In this document: in pieces, positions 49,071 through 61,100 of the stretch
How the letters are laid out: every line of letters starts with the position of its first letter
Position numbering within the stretch: position 1 is the stretch's first letter
Source: Sclerodactyla briareus
Taxonomy: Eukaryota > Echinodermata > Holothuroidea > Dendrochirotida > Sclerodactylidae
Direction of reading: 5' to 3'
NCBI GenBank assembly: GCA_026419785.1
Contig: JAODTK010005309.1
Coordinates: forward strand, 186,001 to 250,000
Length of the DNA: 64,000 nucleotides
Program-made: the position numbers and the translations under genes
The notes under the pieces: generated by a model
What the model was told of the DNA's origin: nothing
The model's input: only the letters and a program-made list of their open reading frames with translations
Databases searched by the model: none

Positions 49071-52000
49071 CTGCAATGCAAGAGCGAGAAATGCTCAGCG
49101 GCAAGTAGACTGGCTAGGCTTAGCACTACATGCTGACAAAGGTTCGCAAACTTTTCCACGGTTGGCATATTTTGCTATTTTCAGTAGATTCTTTTCCACA
49201 ACATAACAGCTGAAAAGTAATGAACTTCCAGCTTAGGCAGCAGCTCATGCAATGACTACACATGCAGTGTTAATTAACACAACTGAATTCTTTTTCCCCC
49301 TCATTCACTGACCTATTCCTAACCAAAAATGACATTAACTTTATACTATATGGTCAGCCAATCTCAAAACCCTTTGAGGGTGTGCTCTAACCATTACACA
49401 GTCAAACTCACATTCGCGCCTGTGTCACTATTTTGACCGTCTTACGAATGCTATATATGGAATGTACACCATCAGCAGCAAAGCAATGACCTAACAATGA
49501 GCTGCTGCATTCAGTACAACACAACACCCGTTTTTGAAGTAAGTCACCTACATAACCCAAAATAGTTGAGCCACAAGACACTGAAGTTTATTTGAGTTCA
49601 CTGTAAGAACATGTTGGTGGAGAATAGGGAATGAGAAGTAGGAATGCAAGTCAGAATAAATGACAGAAGAGGAGCCTTATTGATACAATTTCTGTGTGGT
49701 GATTATCTTATACATCCCACCCTTGAAGAGAGAATAGTGATCCTATTACAAACAGAAGTTGTGTAAATGATGAGCAGAAGAATCTGAAGCAGATATATAC
49801 TAAGAGGAGTGAGAGAAGTAACCCTTTATACATCCGAGCAGATGAACTGCTCCCAGATACCAAGCGAAGCCCAAGACAAGCTGAAGGCATTTCTGCCAAG
49901 TTATTCTTCACTTCCCAAGCCTTTACGGTAATCACTTTTGCAAGGCTAACAAAGTGGGTGAGATGATTGAGATTTATCAGCAGGATGATCAAGTTCTCCA
50001 GGGTTTACGCTGTTGCTTGATGCACTCAGGTGAAATTATACATGCATAAAGTTTAGTCGTTTATCAGACACCTGCTGGATCAGGCATATTCATCTGCCGG
50101 TGATTTGCAACCCTGTTTATAACGGCAGGATAATAACCGATCATCTGACTCAGAATAATTATCCGAATGGATAGACTGGTTGAATGAACCTGGCAGGGTA
50201 AGGATTATGTCACAAACAGGGAGCCTTGGAGCAAGACGATCAGAGGAAGAAGAGGGCCAAAACGGTCTGAACAGCTTTGCAGACTACCGGAGGAAATCCC
50301 AGCAGGTCAAGCCCTGGAGGAACGTAACAGGAAAATGAGAAAAGGGAAGGGTGGGGAAAACGGGAGAATCAAAGACTGAACTGAACCCTGGATGGCACAC
50401 GCAAGCAAGGAGTTACTACAGAGTACGCTACACTGGCATAAAAATCAGTAGCTGCATGTGCAATGGCAACCTGGATGAAAAGGATTGGTATACAAAGTGT
50501 GTTTGACTGTGAAGAATATGTGGCTCACCATTATACATTGACCCAGTTGAGGATTCACTAAATTATTTGGAGGCCCATGCCATCATGCCAAGTGTGGAAA
50601 AACAAAGTACATACCTAGCTGATTCCATTTTTGTTCTCAACGTCTCTGATATATGTCTGTGTACATTCTTTTGCGATAAGACACATTGCCGACTAGTCTT
50701 TTTGGTCACATTAGGTTTGATTTTTTTTTTTCCAAAACAAATTGACATGAGAGGGGCATACTTGTAATTGCACTGCAAAGAGGGGCTAACCCCAATGCAA
50801 AAGACTAAGAAAAAGAGGAAAGATCCAGCCTATTGATTCTGCACTTGAACAGCTGGGATTGTAAGACGAAGCGAAGGCGTCTTGAGGAAGGGAATTGCAT
50901 GGGCAGTGCGAGGGGAAAAGGGCAAGCATAGGTTTCAGTGAGGTGGCGAGGCAGCCTCAATTGAAAAGAGTGTCAAGAAGAAATGAAACGAGTGCGGCGA
51001 GTGACTCTGTGCAAAGAAGAAACAGCTTCCAAAAGTCAGGAGACCACTGACCATGAAAGTAACGGTAATGGAGACAGAGAGGGGATACTGATCTAAGGTG
51101 GGAAAGAGGCTGAAGAGTAGCAGTGAGATGGTCGTCAACAAAGGATCCAGGACACCAAGAGCTGATGGCAAAGCCCATATTTCATGGGTTTCACAAAGCA
51201 GAATTAACTGATTAAGTGGTGAAGTCCTTTCTGGCACGTAACAGGGAGTCTAACTCTTTGAAGCATTGATGCGAGAGACTTGATATGAGAGTTCCAAGAC
51301 AACAATGAATAATTGGTGGGAGTAAACACTAATGATACAGAGGTCATATTCCCCGGCTCCAATTCGGCCCAAAGAGAGAATGCTCATCTGGTAATCCCAC
51401 TCAACCAACCCTCGACTAAAATGAAAGCATCACTGGATAAATGGACAACAGACAGTCCCACATCAGTGATCAAACTCATTTAAGATAATTTCCTAGTTGA
51501 ACCACCGAAATCTGCACTCATTGGAGTCCTGATTTGGTTCTCAAAATATAATAATGTACTGCTCACTAAGGTTTAAGTAGTCTCCATCACACTACAACTG
51601 AAATTCACTGAATATTGATTCAGGGTTTTAATCTTGTGTCAGGGCAGGGCCTCCTCACATGACTAGTGACTTAATCCCCTGGTCATTGGTAACCTGATAT
51701 AGACAGCCCTGTAATAATTGACAATTGAATATTGTCAAGAATCTCCTTCCAACCGCCAACTGAAAATGACTCAACTTACCAAGCACAAGGGACATTTTCC
51801 CCAAACTTGCTGATTTCAAGTCCTCACTAGTTGCAATACTCACCTTTAAGGTGCATTGAATTAGCAGCTGCCCCAGAAATACATTCGTAAACGCTGCATT
51901 TGGCAACCCCAAAGTCAACTACGTTTATTTCACACTTGGATGGGACAATCACTGTTGGTTTACGTTTGGAAAGAGAACGGTCAAATTGGTATGTACATAC

Positions 52001-52761
52001 GCCTTCAATGTTATTTTTTTATGTTTGAGAACCCTTGTTGGTCAGTCAGTTTCCAGTCACTGATCAAAGCTTCTTATGGATATTTACCCATTCCTAATAT
52101 GGAGCCCCAGTAGAGGCAGCAGAAGGGGGTGATATTACACTTTAAAATGTGATAAATTACTCTACACTTCACCAATATCAGTGAAGTACAGTGGCCTGGT
52201 GCAAGTGATAACCCACAGAAACGTTCGGGAGGTGCCCTGCGATCAGCACTTACTTTTGAGTTGGGCAAAGTTTATCAACACTAAACTGCTGTGACATGAA
52301 GTAGGTGTCTGTAATATAAGTCTGGTCGTATCATGTATCAGAACTGCTGTTGAAAAACCCCAAGGTATGTTTAGAAAATTCACAAAATTGTTAGTCAATA
52401 TGTCTATGGGTAATTTAACGATGCAACAACTTAGTCTGCAGTCTGTACTACATACTGTCAAAGGCATTAATCGGGAGGGGGGGGGGGGGGGGGGGATTAC
52501 ATCTCTGAGTGCTGCTAAGAGTCTGTTTTACAGCATGATTCGTTAAGTTGACCAATGTAAGTTAAGTTCACACCCCATGTAAGTTGTGCATATATGCCAT
52601 TTAAGTCTTAGTATAACTCCTGAAATCCGCTGGGTCGGAATCCGCCACTCGCAGTAACTCAAATCATTTTACTATATGAAGATGAGATGACAACCCCTAG
52701 CCCCAACACATTTGCCTGGGGAGAGGGTAGCCGCCCCCCAGGATGCAGTAGAGACACTCAC
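49071..52761 (-). other. WNK intron (3.7 kb) with a G17 run
   Basis: Bounded by GTGAGTG (from 52,761) and CATTGCAG. It contains a G run at 52,478-52,494 and purine-rich DNA around 50,200-50,350. A possible small exon near 52,290-52,255 would break the phase and was not accepted. Confidence 0.55.
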
Positions 52762-52977
52762 CAGGTTGTCCAAAATGTCTTTAGGTAGGTCATCCTCATA
52801 GCTGAACTTGAAGGTGACCCTGTCCCCCTTGGAGGTCTCAAAGTAGCATTCCACTATGTGTTCCTTGTCTACTGAGAGGATGGCCAGTTTCGGGGACGCT
52901 CCGTCTTCTTCGTTTTGGGCCTTTTTCGTTTCTTCTCCTTGTCCGCTTTGTCTCCGGGCAGGGCACTGTCTGTGGAG
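52762..52977 (-). CDS. WNK: WNK kinase exon, Lys-rich linker and first half of CCT-like domain
   Basis: The acceptor CCCCCCAACAG and donor GTGAGTG bound 216 bp. The exon starts STDSALPGDKADKEKKRKR, a basic linker, then, after a one-base deletion near 52,890, reads DGASPKLAILSVDKEHIVE and EHIVECYFETSKGDRVTFKF, ending EDDLPKDILDNL. The V-E-C...E(T)...VTFKF...DD.P..I signature is that of the second OSR1_C/CCT-like domain of WNK kinases, which binds RFxV peptides. Restoring one base would make the exon 217 bp and put both borders in phase with neighbouring exons. This is the main evidence for the WNK call. Confidence 0.8.
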
Positions 52978-54493
52978 CTGTTGGGGGGGAAACAGAAACG
53001 TCTCAGGCGCTAGTCGTCGCACATTTGTTTTGGCAGATGTGGACGGATGGACTGTGGAAGAGAGACGGAAGAGGCCTGAAGAGGGGGGTTGGTGGCTCAA
53101 GGCCGTGATGGTTGTTGATGCTGTCTGGAGATAGTATCAGGTCTACAAGCTGCACTGCAACCATGCTGGAACCTGCCCATGGAAGCTGAAACTGAGCAAC
53201 CAACTCTGCTGAAGGCTGATTCGGCAATGGCCCATTCTCACAGGTGTCACACCCATTTGTCCTCAGGTCATAAATAACACAGTGTGTCAGCACAGGTCAC
53301 TTTCTTGCAAGGGTAGCTGAGATGATGGCCCGAGTTGCATAGGTAGGTAAACCTATGTTGCCTGTAGAGAAAGAGAAGAAACATTAAAACTGTCAATCAT
53401 CCTTGTCTAAGGAATAAAAGGCTGCACAGACCAGTAGAATTCAGCTCTTCATTGAAGCTGACACCTACTTGTGGAGCTGAGCATCTTGTGAAAAAGTTTG
53501 TTATGGTACAACAACTAGATAGCTTAGTCAAAGGTGCAGTCATGACATGGCCTAATGATGGAGAGAAGGACAGACTTTTGTTGGCCCAGGAATGTTGGCA
53601 ACTATTCAGTAAATGATAGACAGAATGAAACAGGAGAAATGTGTTTCAGTTCAGAAAGGTGGGAAAGTAAACACCTATATTGCCTGTAGGGAGAAGAAGA
53701 AAAACAAATTGAAACTGGTCAGCCATTCTGCCAAGGTTAGATCATATAGTTGTTGATTCATCAAATCAACTGCTGCATCTTTAGGGAGAGCCAACAACGT
53801 GAATGGAGATCTGCAAAAAGAGGATCCAAGCGATAACATGTACTGACCATGCAGAATATGACAGATCTCTGTGGCTAGTGGGTAGGGGGGGTGTGGGTAA
53901 TCTGCGAATGTAGTAGTTGAAGTGTGCAATAAATCTTGAGTCTTCTTGGCTCGAAAAGTGGCAGCTTCTCCACTAATGAGGCAAGAATAAATCAAGAACA
54001 TGGTAGAAACAGACTTCCAATCCAAGACTGCTTCAATGAATCCTCCCTGTTAAGAGTCTAGGTTAAATCACAATACAAAGTTACTTCCAATACCTTGAAT
54101 GAACATTCAAGTTATTACAATTATAATTCATCTTCCCTAGGCAGGGCAGGACCAATTGTTGGGGCAGAACAAACAAGAAATATTCCCGCCAAGAAGCATA
54201 CCTCTCATCACTGGAAATTGTACTTCTCAGCTCTCCAACACCAAGACAAAGTGAAGAACGAGACCCAGGTGTTGGAAAAAGCAGGTTATCGATTCACCCT
54301 GAGGCTGCCTCCCTTGAATTTCCTTGAATAAAAAGAATATTATGGATCCAAATCTGTGGAGAGGCGTACAAATGGGCCATGGCCCTCGACTGAACACGTG
54401 ACCTACCATCAGCCAGCCCTATGGGCCAGGCATGCTCTGATGGGAACTTCATGCTAATAAAGGAGATTTTTTTGGTTATTCCCACCAACTCAC
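52978..54493 (-). other. WNK intron (1.5 kb)
   Basis: Bounded by GTGAGTT (from 54,493) and CCAACAG (ending at 52,978). No gene or repeat was recognised inside. It contains two short similar phrases (AGGTAAACCTATGTTGCCTG near 53,346 and 'TAAACACCTATATTGCCTGT' near 53,669), each followed by 'AGA(G)AAGA', which may be a local duplication of about 325 bp. Confidence 0.5.
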
Positions 54494-54573
54494 CTGTCAT
54501 ATCCCAAGGCTGGGTCAGGAGTCGCTTCCTTTCTCTCAAGGCCATGGGATGTCTTTGCCCCCTGCTGCGAGTC
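54494..54573 (-). CDS. WNK: WNK kinase exon, short hydrophilic linker
   Basis: Eighty bases lie between CTGCTCACTCAG and GTGAGTT. The frame is open in phase 0 and reads DSQQGAKTSHGLERKEAT and onward, a charged linker with no domain. It leaves two bases that combine with the first base of the exon at 52,977 to give Ser, so the junction is in phase. Assignment to the WNK gene rests on that phase match and on position. Confidence 0.55.
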
Positions 54574-54668
54574 CTGAGTGAGCAGAGAGTGGGTGCGATA
54601 TATGAAAATTATTCAGAAATCCTAACATCAAAACAACACATTAGAGTACTGTGCAGGCTAGAGTAAAA

Positions 54669-54983
54669 CAAGGTTCCTGCAATTTCTGGCGAATCAATTT
54701 CCATGACTTATCCTACACCAAACAAAGAATTTCCATGATCCATTTTTTGACGTCTTATAAGAAAAATTCCAATTATAACAGCATAGAGAGGCCAGGTGAC
54801 ATCAACAGCTGTAAACAGCATAAGCCAAAAGCAACAGACATTGCCACTTTTGGGAGATTTTCATGACTTTTCAATGACTTTGGACAATTTATTTTCTAAA
54901 TTCCAAAAAATTTCCCAGGCCTGGATTTCATTTCTATGAAATTCCATGACTTCTCCAGGCTTTCCATGACGGCAGAAACCCTG
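54669..54983 (+). mobile_element. hAT-like MITE, copy 1
   Basis: Starts CAAGGTTCCTGCAATTTCTG and ends ...GGCAGAAACCCTG, near-complementary termini of the CAGGGTTYCTGC kind. It is flanked by GAGTAAAA and GTGTAAAA, a probable 8-bp target duplication with one mismatch. The interior has 'TTTCCATGACTT' phrases and CCCAGGCCTGGATTTCAT. No coding capacity. Confidence 0.7.
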
Positions 54984-54991
54984 GTGTAAAA

Positions 54992-56711
54992 ATATTCTAC
55001 ATAGGGTGCTAGCACGTACAAACAAGTTGCAAGATTGGTTTAAGGACTCTGACTAGGTTGTGTAATAAGATTTACACTCACCCCAGCAGAAATGAGTAGT
55101 TGTAACAGACCTTACCGGGGCTTGGGGAGTGAAGGGAATGGGACAGAAGGACACTAGCCAAATGTGGTATGGGTGGGGTCAGTTTGGTAACAATTATTGA
55201 CCGGAAGAATCATTTGATATTCCTTCACACGATTATGTGCATTATAGGGCGAGAGTGGTAATAGTTAATGCTTTGCAAGCAACATTATGGGTCCGAATTC
55301 CAGCAGTCACGGGACTTGTTTTTACCTAGGTAGCTGTACTTGCAGTTGCAATAAGCGAGGGCTTGGATCCGCTGCAAAGCAGTTGGAGTGTCTATGTGTT
55401 CCTGGAATATGCAATAAGTCATCAATCTGCTATGCGCCGTCACATTGAAAGGTGAGTTTCGGCCCTCCGGTTCTGAGGGACGTGGTAGGATCCCGGGGTC
55501 CAATGACCGACCTTCAGAGGGGATGTGGGATGGCAGTCCCAAACTGTTACCGGTAACAGTTACACCCCTGCTTGATATTTATCTGAGCACTAGTTTAGAA
55601 GGAAACGTGAGTTATCCCCAGTGCTCATCCATGATCAATACAGCCAGGGTTCTAATTGCCTTCATTGTTCTTCCTGACCCCATAGAAATCAAATCACAAA
55701 GCAGGGGCTCCATCCCAGTCGGGGCAGTCAAAGTAAGAGGAAGCAGTGTTACTGGAGAGAATTGCAGCGACTCTTCAACAAAGCTGTAGAAACATGACAT
55801 TTCAGTCGGGTGGAGTATGCTAAAGTGCATTTCTGATTTGTCGCCACCACCGTTCAGTGAATAATCAAACATAAATACCAAGCAAAAACTTGGTTCTACA
55901 GATCTATGAATGTTTTTTTTACCCAGGCTGTATTTCATTCCAATTCAATCATGTGGCTGGTTCATAGAGCCACTCAAATCAACATCACAACAATTCATTA
56001 AGGTCAGAGCTATTCGGTTTTGAGACATTATTGCCAAATTCCATAGAGGGACCGATGAAGGTGTCTATGTACTTCTGAGTAGCAAGCACACATGTCAGTT
56101 AGAGATGGCTGATAGAATTATATTTGGCATCATGGTGTATGATAGGTATCTCCACTATACATAAGGATACCGATCTCATATAGTAGATTCGAACAAGTCC
56201 TCTACTTTTCTTCAGCTGCCCTATATAGAAGTTTGTTCATGGTAGCAAATTAATATCACAGACAGTAGTCGGGTTTAACAAGATTTCCAACATGGCGACA
56301 TCATTACCGCATATACTAAACTGTTACCACCCATTTCTGGGAACATATCCAACGCATTCCATTTTTGGATATGTTATTGCACTTTAGTGGAGGTGGGGAG
56401 GGGGGAAGGGGGAAATTGCAGTGATTAATATTTTCATAGGGGGAGTTTCCCAAGATTGGTCTGTACATCTTTCCACAGCAATTTTCACGGCCCCCCCCCA
56501 AAAAAAACCCAAAAAAAAACAATGGGCTTTTGTAAAATGAACAGACCAAGTTATTATTCAGGAATTGGCACAGAAGCAATTTTACTTGAAATAGTAAAAA
56601 TGAGCCAGTCAAATTGGGTCAAAACTTTTTATACTTCCATAACCCTTTAAGTTTGAATAAATTTATATATTTAGGCCTTGTGTTTACGTTGGGCTGAAGG
56701 TAAACTCATAC
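54992..56711 (-). other. intronic DNA, no accepted exon
   Basis: Mostly AT-rich. A phase-incompatible exon-like segment at 55,401-55,326 was not accepted. C9 and A runs near 56,491-56,520 are homopolymers only. Confidence 0.4.
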
Positions 56712-56756
56712 CAGAGGAACACAACTTCATTTCCTTGCCCGCCCGTTGGATCTAAG
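56712..56756 (-). CDS. possible 45-bp micro-exon of the WNK gene
   Basis: Minus strand: ATATTGCAG, then 45 bases encoding LDPTGGQGNEVVFL plus split codons, then GTATGAG. It needs one base from upstream and leaves two. The exon candidate at 58,168-57,873 leaves exactly two, so that junction is in phase. The downstream junction to 54,573 (phase 0) does not match directly, so another exon or an indel would be needed. Evidence is only splice sites and an open frame. Confidence 0.25.
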
Positions 56757-56759
56757 CTG

Positions 56760-57150
56760 CAATATTGTCAAAGGATATTCTGTGCCAAATATCGCTATAA
56801 TAGAGATGGAAGCAAAACAGCGCAGAGTGATTTCCAAGCTCGCAGGCAGCTTGAGCGATCAGCTGTGGGAGTATCGCCGCTCGATACGGCGAGAAATAAC
56901 AAAACGCTGAGCGTCAATGGTTTGCTAATGAAGCAAATCTAATCCCGGCGAGTCCCAGCTAATCACGTTGCTGACATTTACGGATACACAGGCAGCCACG
57001 AATATATTATGATGGGGAGGAGGACACCGCGGTGCGGAGAAGAGGAACCGGCGGCACGGGGCGGATCAGGGATTATTTGCTAAAAAAAACAAAGCGAGGA
57101 GGGAGAAAACTTGGGGGGCTCTGTTACACCTTCAAGCGAACGTCAATTTC
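56760..57150. promoter_or_regulatory. GC-richer block, possible conserved non-coding element
   Basis: A block of moderately GC-rich, non-repetitive sequence with homeodomain-like TAAT cores (for example 'GCTAATGAAGCAAATCTAAT' and 'AGCTAATCACG') inside AT-rich intronic DNA. No open frame. The call is composition-based and weak. Confidence 0.2.
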
Positions 57151-57872
57151 GGCGTCACTGAATCATCTCCCGGTTTGGTAGACATGTGGACCTGCTATGG
57201 CAGGAGTTAGTCAATATTAAAAGTAGGCTTGATACACGTGCCACACCGTTCGAGGTCAATTTCTATTAACAGAGGTAGGCGCTGATGGAGAGTGGTCACT
57301 CTCCCCGATCAAACTCTGCGTGGCTTTAATTGGAACCAACACCAAGTGGCTGAATTGCAATCTGTGAAAATGTGAGGAATTTGCGCGCTGTGGAGCGGGC
57401 AAGAGTGATAAATTAGGACGGCATGGACGATGATTAGCTCACAGTTAAACAAAAAGCAGAACTCTGCAATAAAAAAGGTCCACTTGTTATACAAGTGGGG
57501 GACACTATGAGAGTCCAGCAAATAGCAGCAGGAACTAGTATGAACTTATTGCAAACCTATATCACTATGCCACAATAACGGAACTAGGTCGAATGTTTCT
57601 ATTCCTATTCAATGCAATTTACTGAATGCTGATCGATATAAGAGATATCGACTGCATTGAGCACAGCATATACCTCATATATATCATTTTTTTAAACTAT
57701 ACATGTGCAGTCGTGTAAACGGCCAACCGTGTATATCCCGCAGGAACAGCCTTTGTGGACCTCGGTATTTTATCCATACGTATTAACAATAAGGAACACC
57801 TCTTATCAATACTGTCCTCAGTTTGACCAAGGTGAGCTCCAGTCAGTGCGAGACAACCGGAACAAAACATAC

Positions 57873-58168
57873 CTTCCGGGTCTCTGTGACAGCAGTGCTT
57901 CTACCTCAGGAAGGGGCTGCTGAATGGACGGTTTGCTGGATGGCCCTGTCCGATCGTTGGTCGCCGGTGCATCACAGTGATGGCGCGTGGGTCGAGGGGG
58001 CGTGTGGCGGTGACACGGCTGGTCACTGGGTTTGTCGCTGGGTTGTGCGGGCGATGAATTCTGGACTCAGCTGAGAATGTGGGGCTGGCTGGCTGAGAAT
58101 GGGTGGGGCTGACTGGCTGAGAATAGTGGGGGCTGACCAGCGTGAGAAGGGTGGGGGCTGACACCTTG
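57873..58168 (-). CDS. probable WNK-gene exon, Pro/Ser-rich with short repeats (frame-broken)
   Basis: An acceptor (TTTACATTCAG) and a donor (GTATGTT) bound about 296 bp. The start reads QGVSPHPSHAGQPPLFSASQ and continues with repeats of the type QPHPFSAS (units of about 27-30 bp, 58,165-58,080). After a slip it reads SAESRIHRPHNPATNPVT and, after another, SSKPSIQQPLPEVEALLSQ. The Pro/Ser/Gln composition suits the poorly conserved region between the two CCT-like domains of WNK, but no conserved motif proves it. It could belong to another gene on the same strand. Confidence 0.4.
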
Positions 58169-58244
58169 CTGAATGTAAACTGTATGAATTGATATCGGAG
58201 GCATCAATAAGAATTCATGAACCAAATTGCTTCAGTGAAGGTAT

Positions 58245-58480
58245 TTGTGAGCTAGTCCGCAGAGCTCCAAGATTTGTTGATCCGAAGATCCTGGGTCCCA
58301 ATCCCATATGCTTTTTCCATAGTGCCCTTAGACAAGGCATGTCTCCTCAACTGTCTTAACTCACCCACATGTAAATGGGGACCTCGTGAGGTGACTGTGA
58401 TTATAGGCCCGGGCGTCGTAGTGTGGCAGCACCCTATTGGGAAGTTCCCCCGGGATACCTGAATGAAGTGGCGCCCTAAA
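58245..58480 (+). mobile_element. tRNA-derived SINE
   Basis: A tRNA-like head (TAGTCCGCAGAGCTCC as a degenerate A box, GATCCTGGGTCCCAATCCC as a degenerate B box) is followed by GTGCCCTTAGACAAGGCATG, a 'CTCAACTGTCTTAACTCACC' segment and GTAAATGGGGACCTCGTGAG. This order is that of widespread tRNA-related SINEs in marine animals. The tail ends in AT-rich DNA without a clear target duplication. Confidence 0.65.
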
Positions 58481-60360
58481 TTTGTTGGCGTGACGATTCA
58501 CTAATGATAGGGGTAATATCTGTGAAGCATTTTTCTCATAAGCACTTAGATATATACTTATGATTCAAGCACTTAGATATCAGATTTATTAGATGCTTCA
58601 AGGAAACCCCTATCGCAGCCATAATACAACATAACATAATATTGAGAAAATGAGTAAAGAGGCAAATAGCAAAGGAATGATACAAGGGTAATAGGAAGGA
58701 TGCAGTATATAAAACCTGTCAGTGTTAATATTGTGCTACCACATGAAACGATGTAAGGTAAGAGAAAATTACACAAAAACAGTGCTCTCCTGCCCCATCC
58801 CATGTAACTTGCGAGTCCCAAAAACATGATTCGCATCTTCAACATGTTGAATTCACCACCGTCAGGAAGTACTATTTTCAGGTCTCTTTCCAATGCCTAC
58901 TGAACCTTGCTTGGGAAAACTTCCAAGAGGGCCAATAATTGGTCTATTATTATGGATAATGTGGTGCAGTTCTATCACTAGGCTTCAGTGTTAAGGACAT
59001 TACACACTGCAATTAAATAGACGAACATTAGGCCTGAGGTAGTGTCCATTTCATAAGCACATGCTTATTGGCTAATAAACAATGTTTACTATATGTTTTT
59101 TTTCACTGATAACCCAAACTTTCTCCACCTGATTTTCCCCACTGCGTAATATCCCACCAATGCAAATAATTCTGGAGTTTTCTCTTCTCTGGTATTTTTT
59201 TAGGAATTCATATTTTCCCTTCGCATTAAAAATTTGCATCATTTAGATGATAGAAACGTTGTTCATTACTAAATTCCAGGACCCATTAAATAGTCCATAT
59301 GCCTAAAGTCTCCAATGAAGAAGTGATCAGAATAAATAAATTCTGAGTCCCTATTTTACAAATGAAAACTTCTCTAGCAATAGCACAACCGCACCTAGAT
59401 CCTCAGAGAATCCTCAGACGAACCCCCTTTAAAAAAATTGTGAGATTTCACATTTAGGTGTACACTATCAGTAGGAGATAAGATAACCATAATGTGACAA
59501 CTTGCAGTGTCAAGATCCCTTCCCATAGACCTCTACTTAGATAAGTGTAAAGAGGGAAAGTGAAAGGGACTGATTCTCAAATAGAATCAACGCAAGCCAT
59601 GCACACACAGTGACAAAAATGATGCAAGCAATACAGGGACGATATCTGGAGAATTACAAGCAGTCGAAAGCAACGATGGTGGGGCAAGTCTGTGCACAAA
59701 TTATGTATTACGGCGCACACATTATGAAAAGAAATACTGGCACAAAACCATTAAATGACCAAAACATGAAGACCGAAAATGCTGCCACAGATACTCCAAT
59801 AGCTAATCACATAAAACAAGACTGCGCACATACGTATTTTTTGACCATCTCCATGTTTGTGTGTCTGATAGAGTATGGTGAAGTCATAATACCTGTCCAA
59901 ATCGTGGTCGTCACTGATGGTCAAACGGCATACAAACTGAGCTCCCAAACTAATTTATTGTTTTGTTTCTTCTTGCATGTTTGGTGTAGACCTTTTTCTG
60001 GCTTTCTGGTTCAAAAAAAAAAACTGAGTAATTTCCCTGCCTAGAGTGTCTGGGATCCAGGATCATTCCAACAGTTATTCCTCCTAAGTGAATCTGATTA
60101 CAATCCTTCACTATTGAACATGCAGGAAAAACAAACAACCCGTCAATGCCCCCTTGGCATGCAAAACACAAACAAGCCCAGCCGCTCGTCCAACTTGCTT
60201 ATGACAACCTAACTTGTTAAGGGGCAAGGCGTGCAGCAACTCTAGCAACTGGGAAACGGGAACCTAGTGTCGTTCGGAACTGATTTTATGAAGAGAGGGG
60301 AGGGCATCGACGGGAGGGGGGGGTGGTTGTGTGGGGGGGGGGGGGGGGGAGACTGTATGA
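58481..60360. other. AT-rich DNA, no gene recognised
   Basis: Contains a 144-codon plus-strand frame at 59,610-60,044 without domain resemblance, and G runs at 60,317-60,350. I see no splice-bounded exon. Confidence 0.4.
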
Positions 60361-60361
60361 A

Positions 60362-60800
60362 AATGGGCATATCACATTTCAGGCATCTATATTATACATA
60401 AATATTACACCCTTTTGCATCCAGTAGGCGTCCTTGCTTATGGTCCAGAAACTAAAACAACCATCCCAGAATACATTCCTGCATCTATGCCTGCATTGAG
60501 GTGGCACAGGACTTGCCAAGTCATTTCCCGTAAACTTATCCAGGTTCATTGGAGAAATTATTCCCTTGTTAATATTTCCATGCTTGATGTGGAAAATGGG
60601 CATTATACAATTTCAGCACTATATTTATACATGAATATTGCCCCTTTGCATCCAGTATCTCCTTTTATCGGTTTCCAGAACCAAACCATCCCATACATAA
60701 ATTCCTGCATCTACGCCGCCTTGAGGTGGCACAGAGACTTGCAAATCATTTCCGTTCATTGGGAGAAATTATTCCCTTGTTAATATTTCCATGCTTGATA
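60362..60800 (+). repeat. ~234-bp tandem duplication
   Basis: AATGGGCATATCACATTTCA (60,362) and AATGGGCATTATACAATTTC (60,596) start two collinear units. Both run through 'CCCTTTTGCATCCAGTA', CCAGAA.C.AAAC.ATCCCA, 'TTGAGGTGGCACAG', 'GTTCATTGG.AGAAATTATT' and TCCATGCTTGAT. They share about 85 percent identity by eye. Confidence 0.8.
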
Positions 60801-61100
60801 TTGTGCCTAACATTCATGAAGGACGCTTCTCACACAAATGAATGAAACACCCCTAACATTCCCAAAAACAAGCAAATGTGGGGGCTTGGAAGAAGGAATT
60901 TGTTTATTAAATGAGACTTGAGAAGAATGCAGCTGCAGGCAGTGAAGTCTCCTGAACAGTGAAAGTGATAAGGCGAAATTATCCCCCAGCTAAATATAAA
61001 TGAGATTTGAACCTATTTATTCAAAGCTCAGTGTATCTCCTTCAGAAGCTAATGAACTGGTAACATTGGTTGCATGTAACCAATTTTGATATACAACAGG

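Noticed and set aside
51840..51950. Minus-strand text 'VVDFGVAK' suggesting a kinase DFG motif
   Set aside because: The flanking residues do not resemble a kinase activation loop, and it lies inside the intron between the two CCT-like exons.
52255..52290. Possible mini-exon on the minus strand (QFSVDKLCPTQ) before GTAAGTG
   Set aside because: Its 35 bp would break the phase between the two CCT-like exons, which join correctly without it.
55326..55401. Exon-like segment on the minus strand (EHIDTPTALQRIQAL) with AG and GT borders
   Set aside because: In its open frame it leaves one base, which fits neither the exon at 54,573 nor the candidates upstream. No domain supports it.
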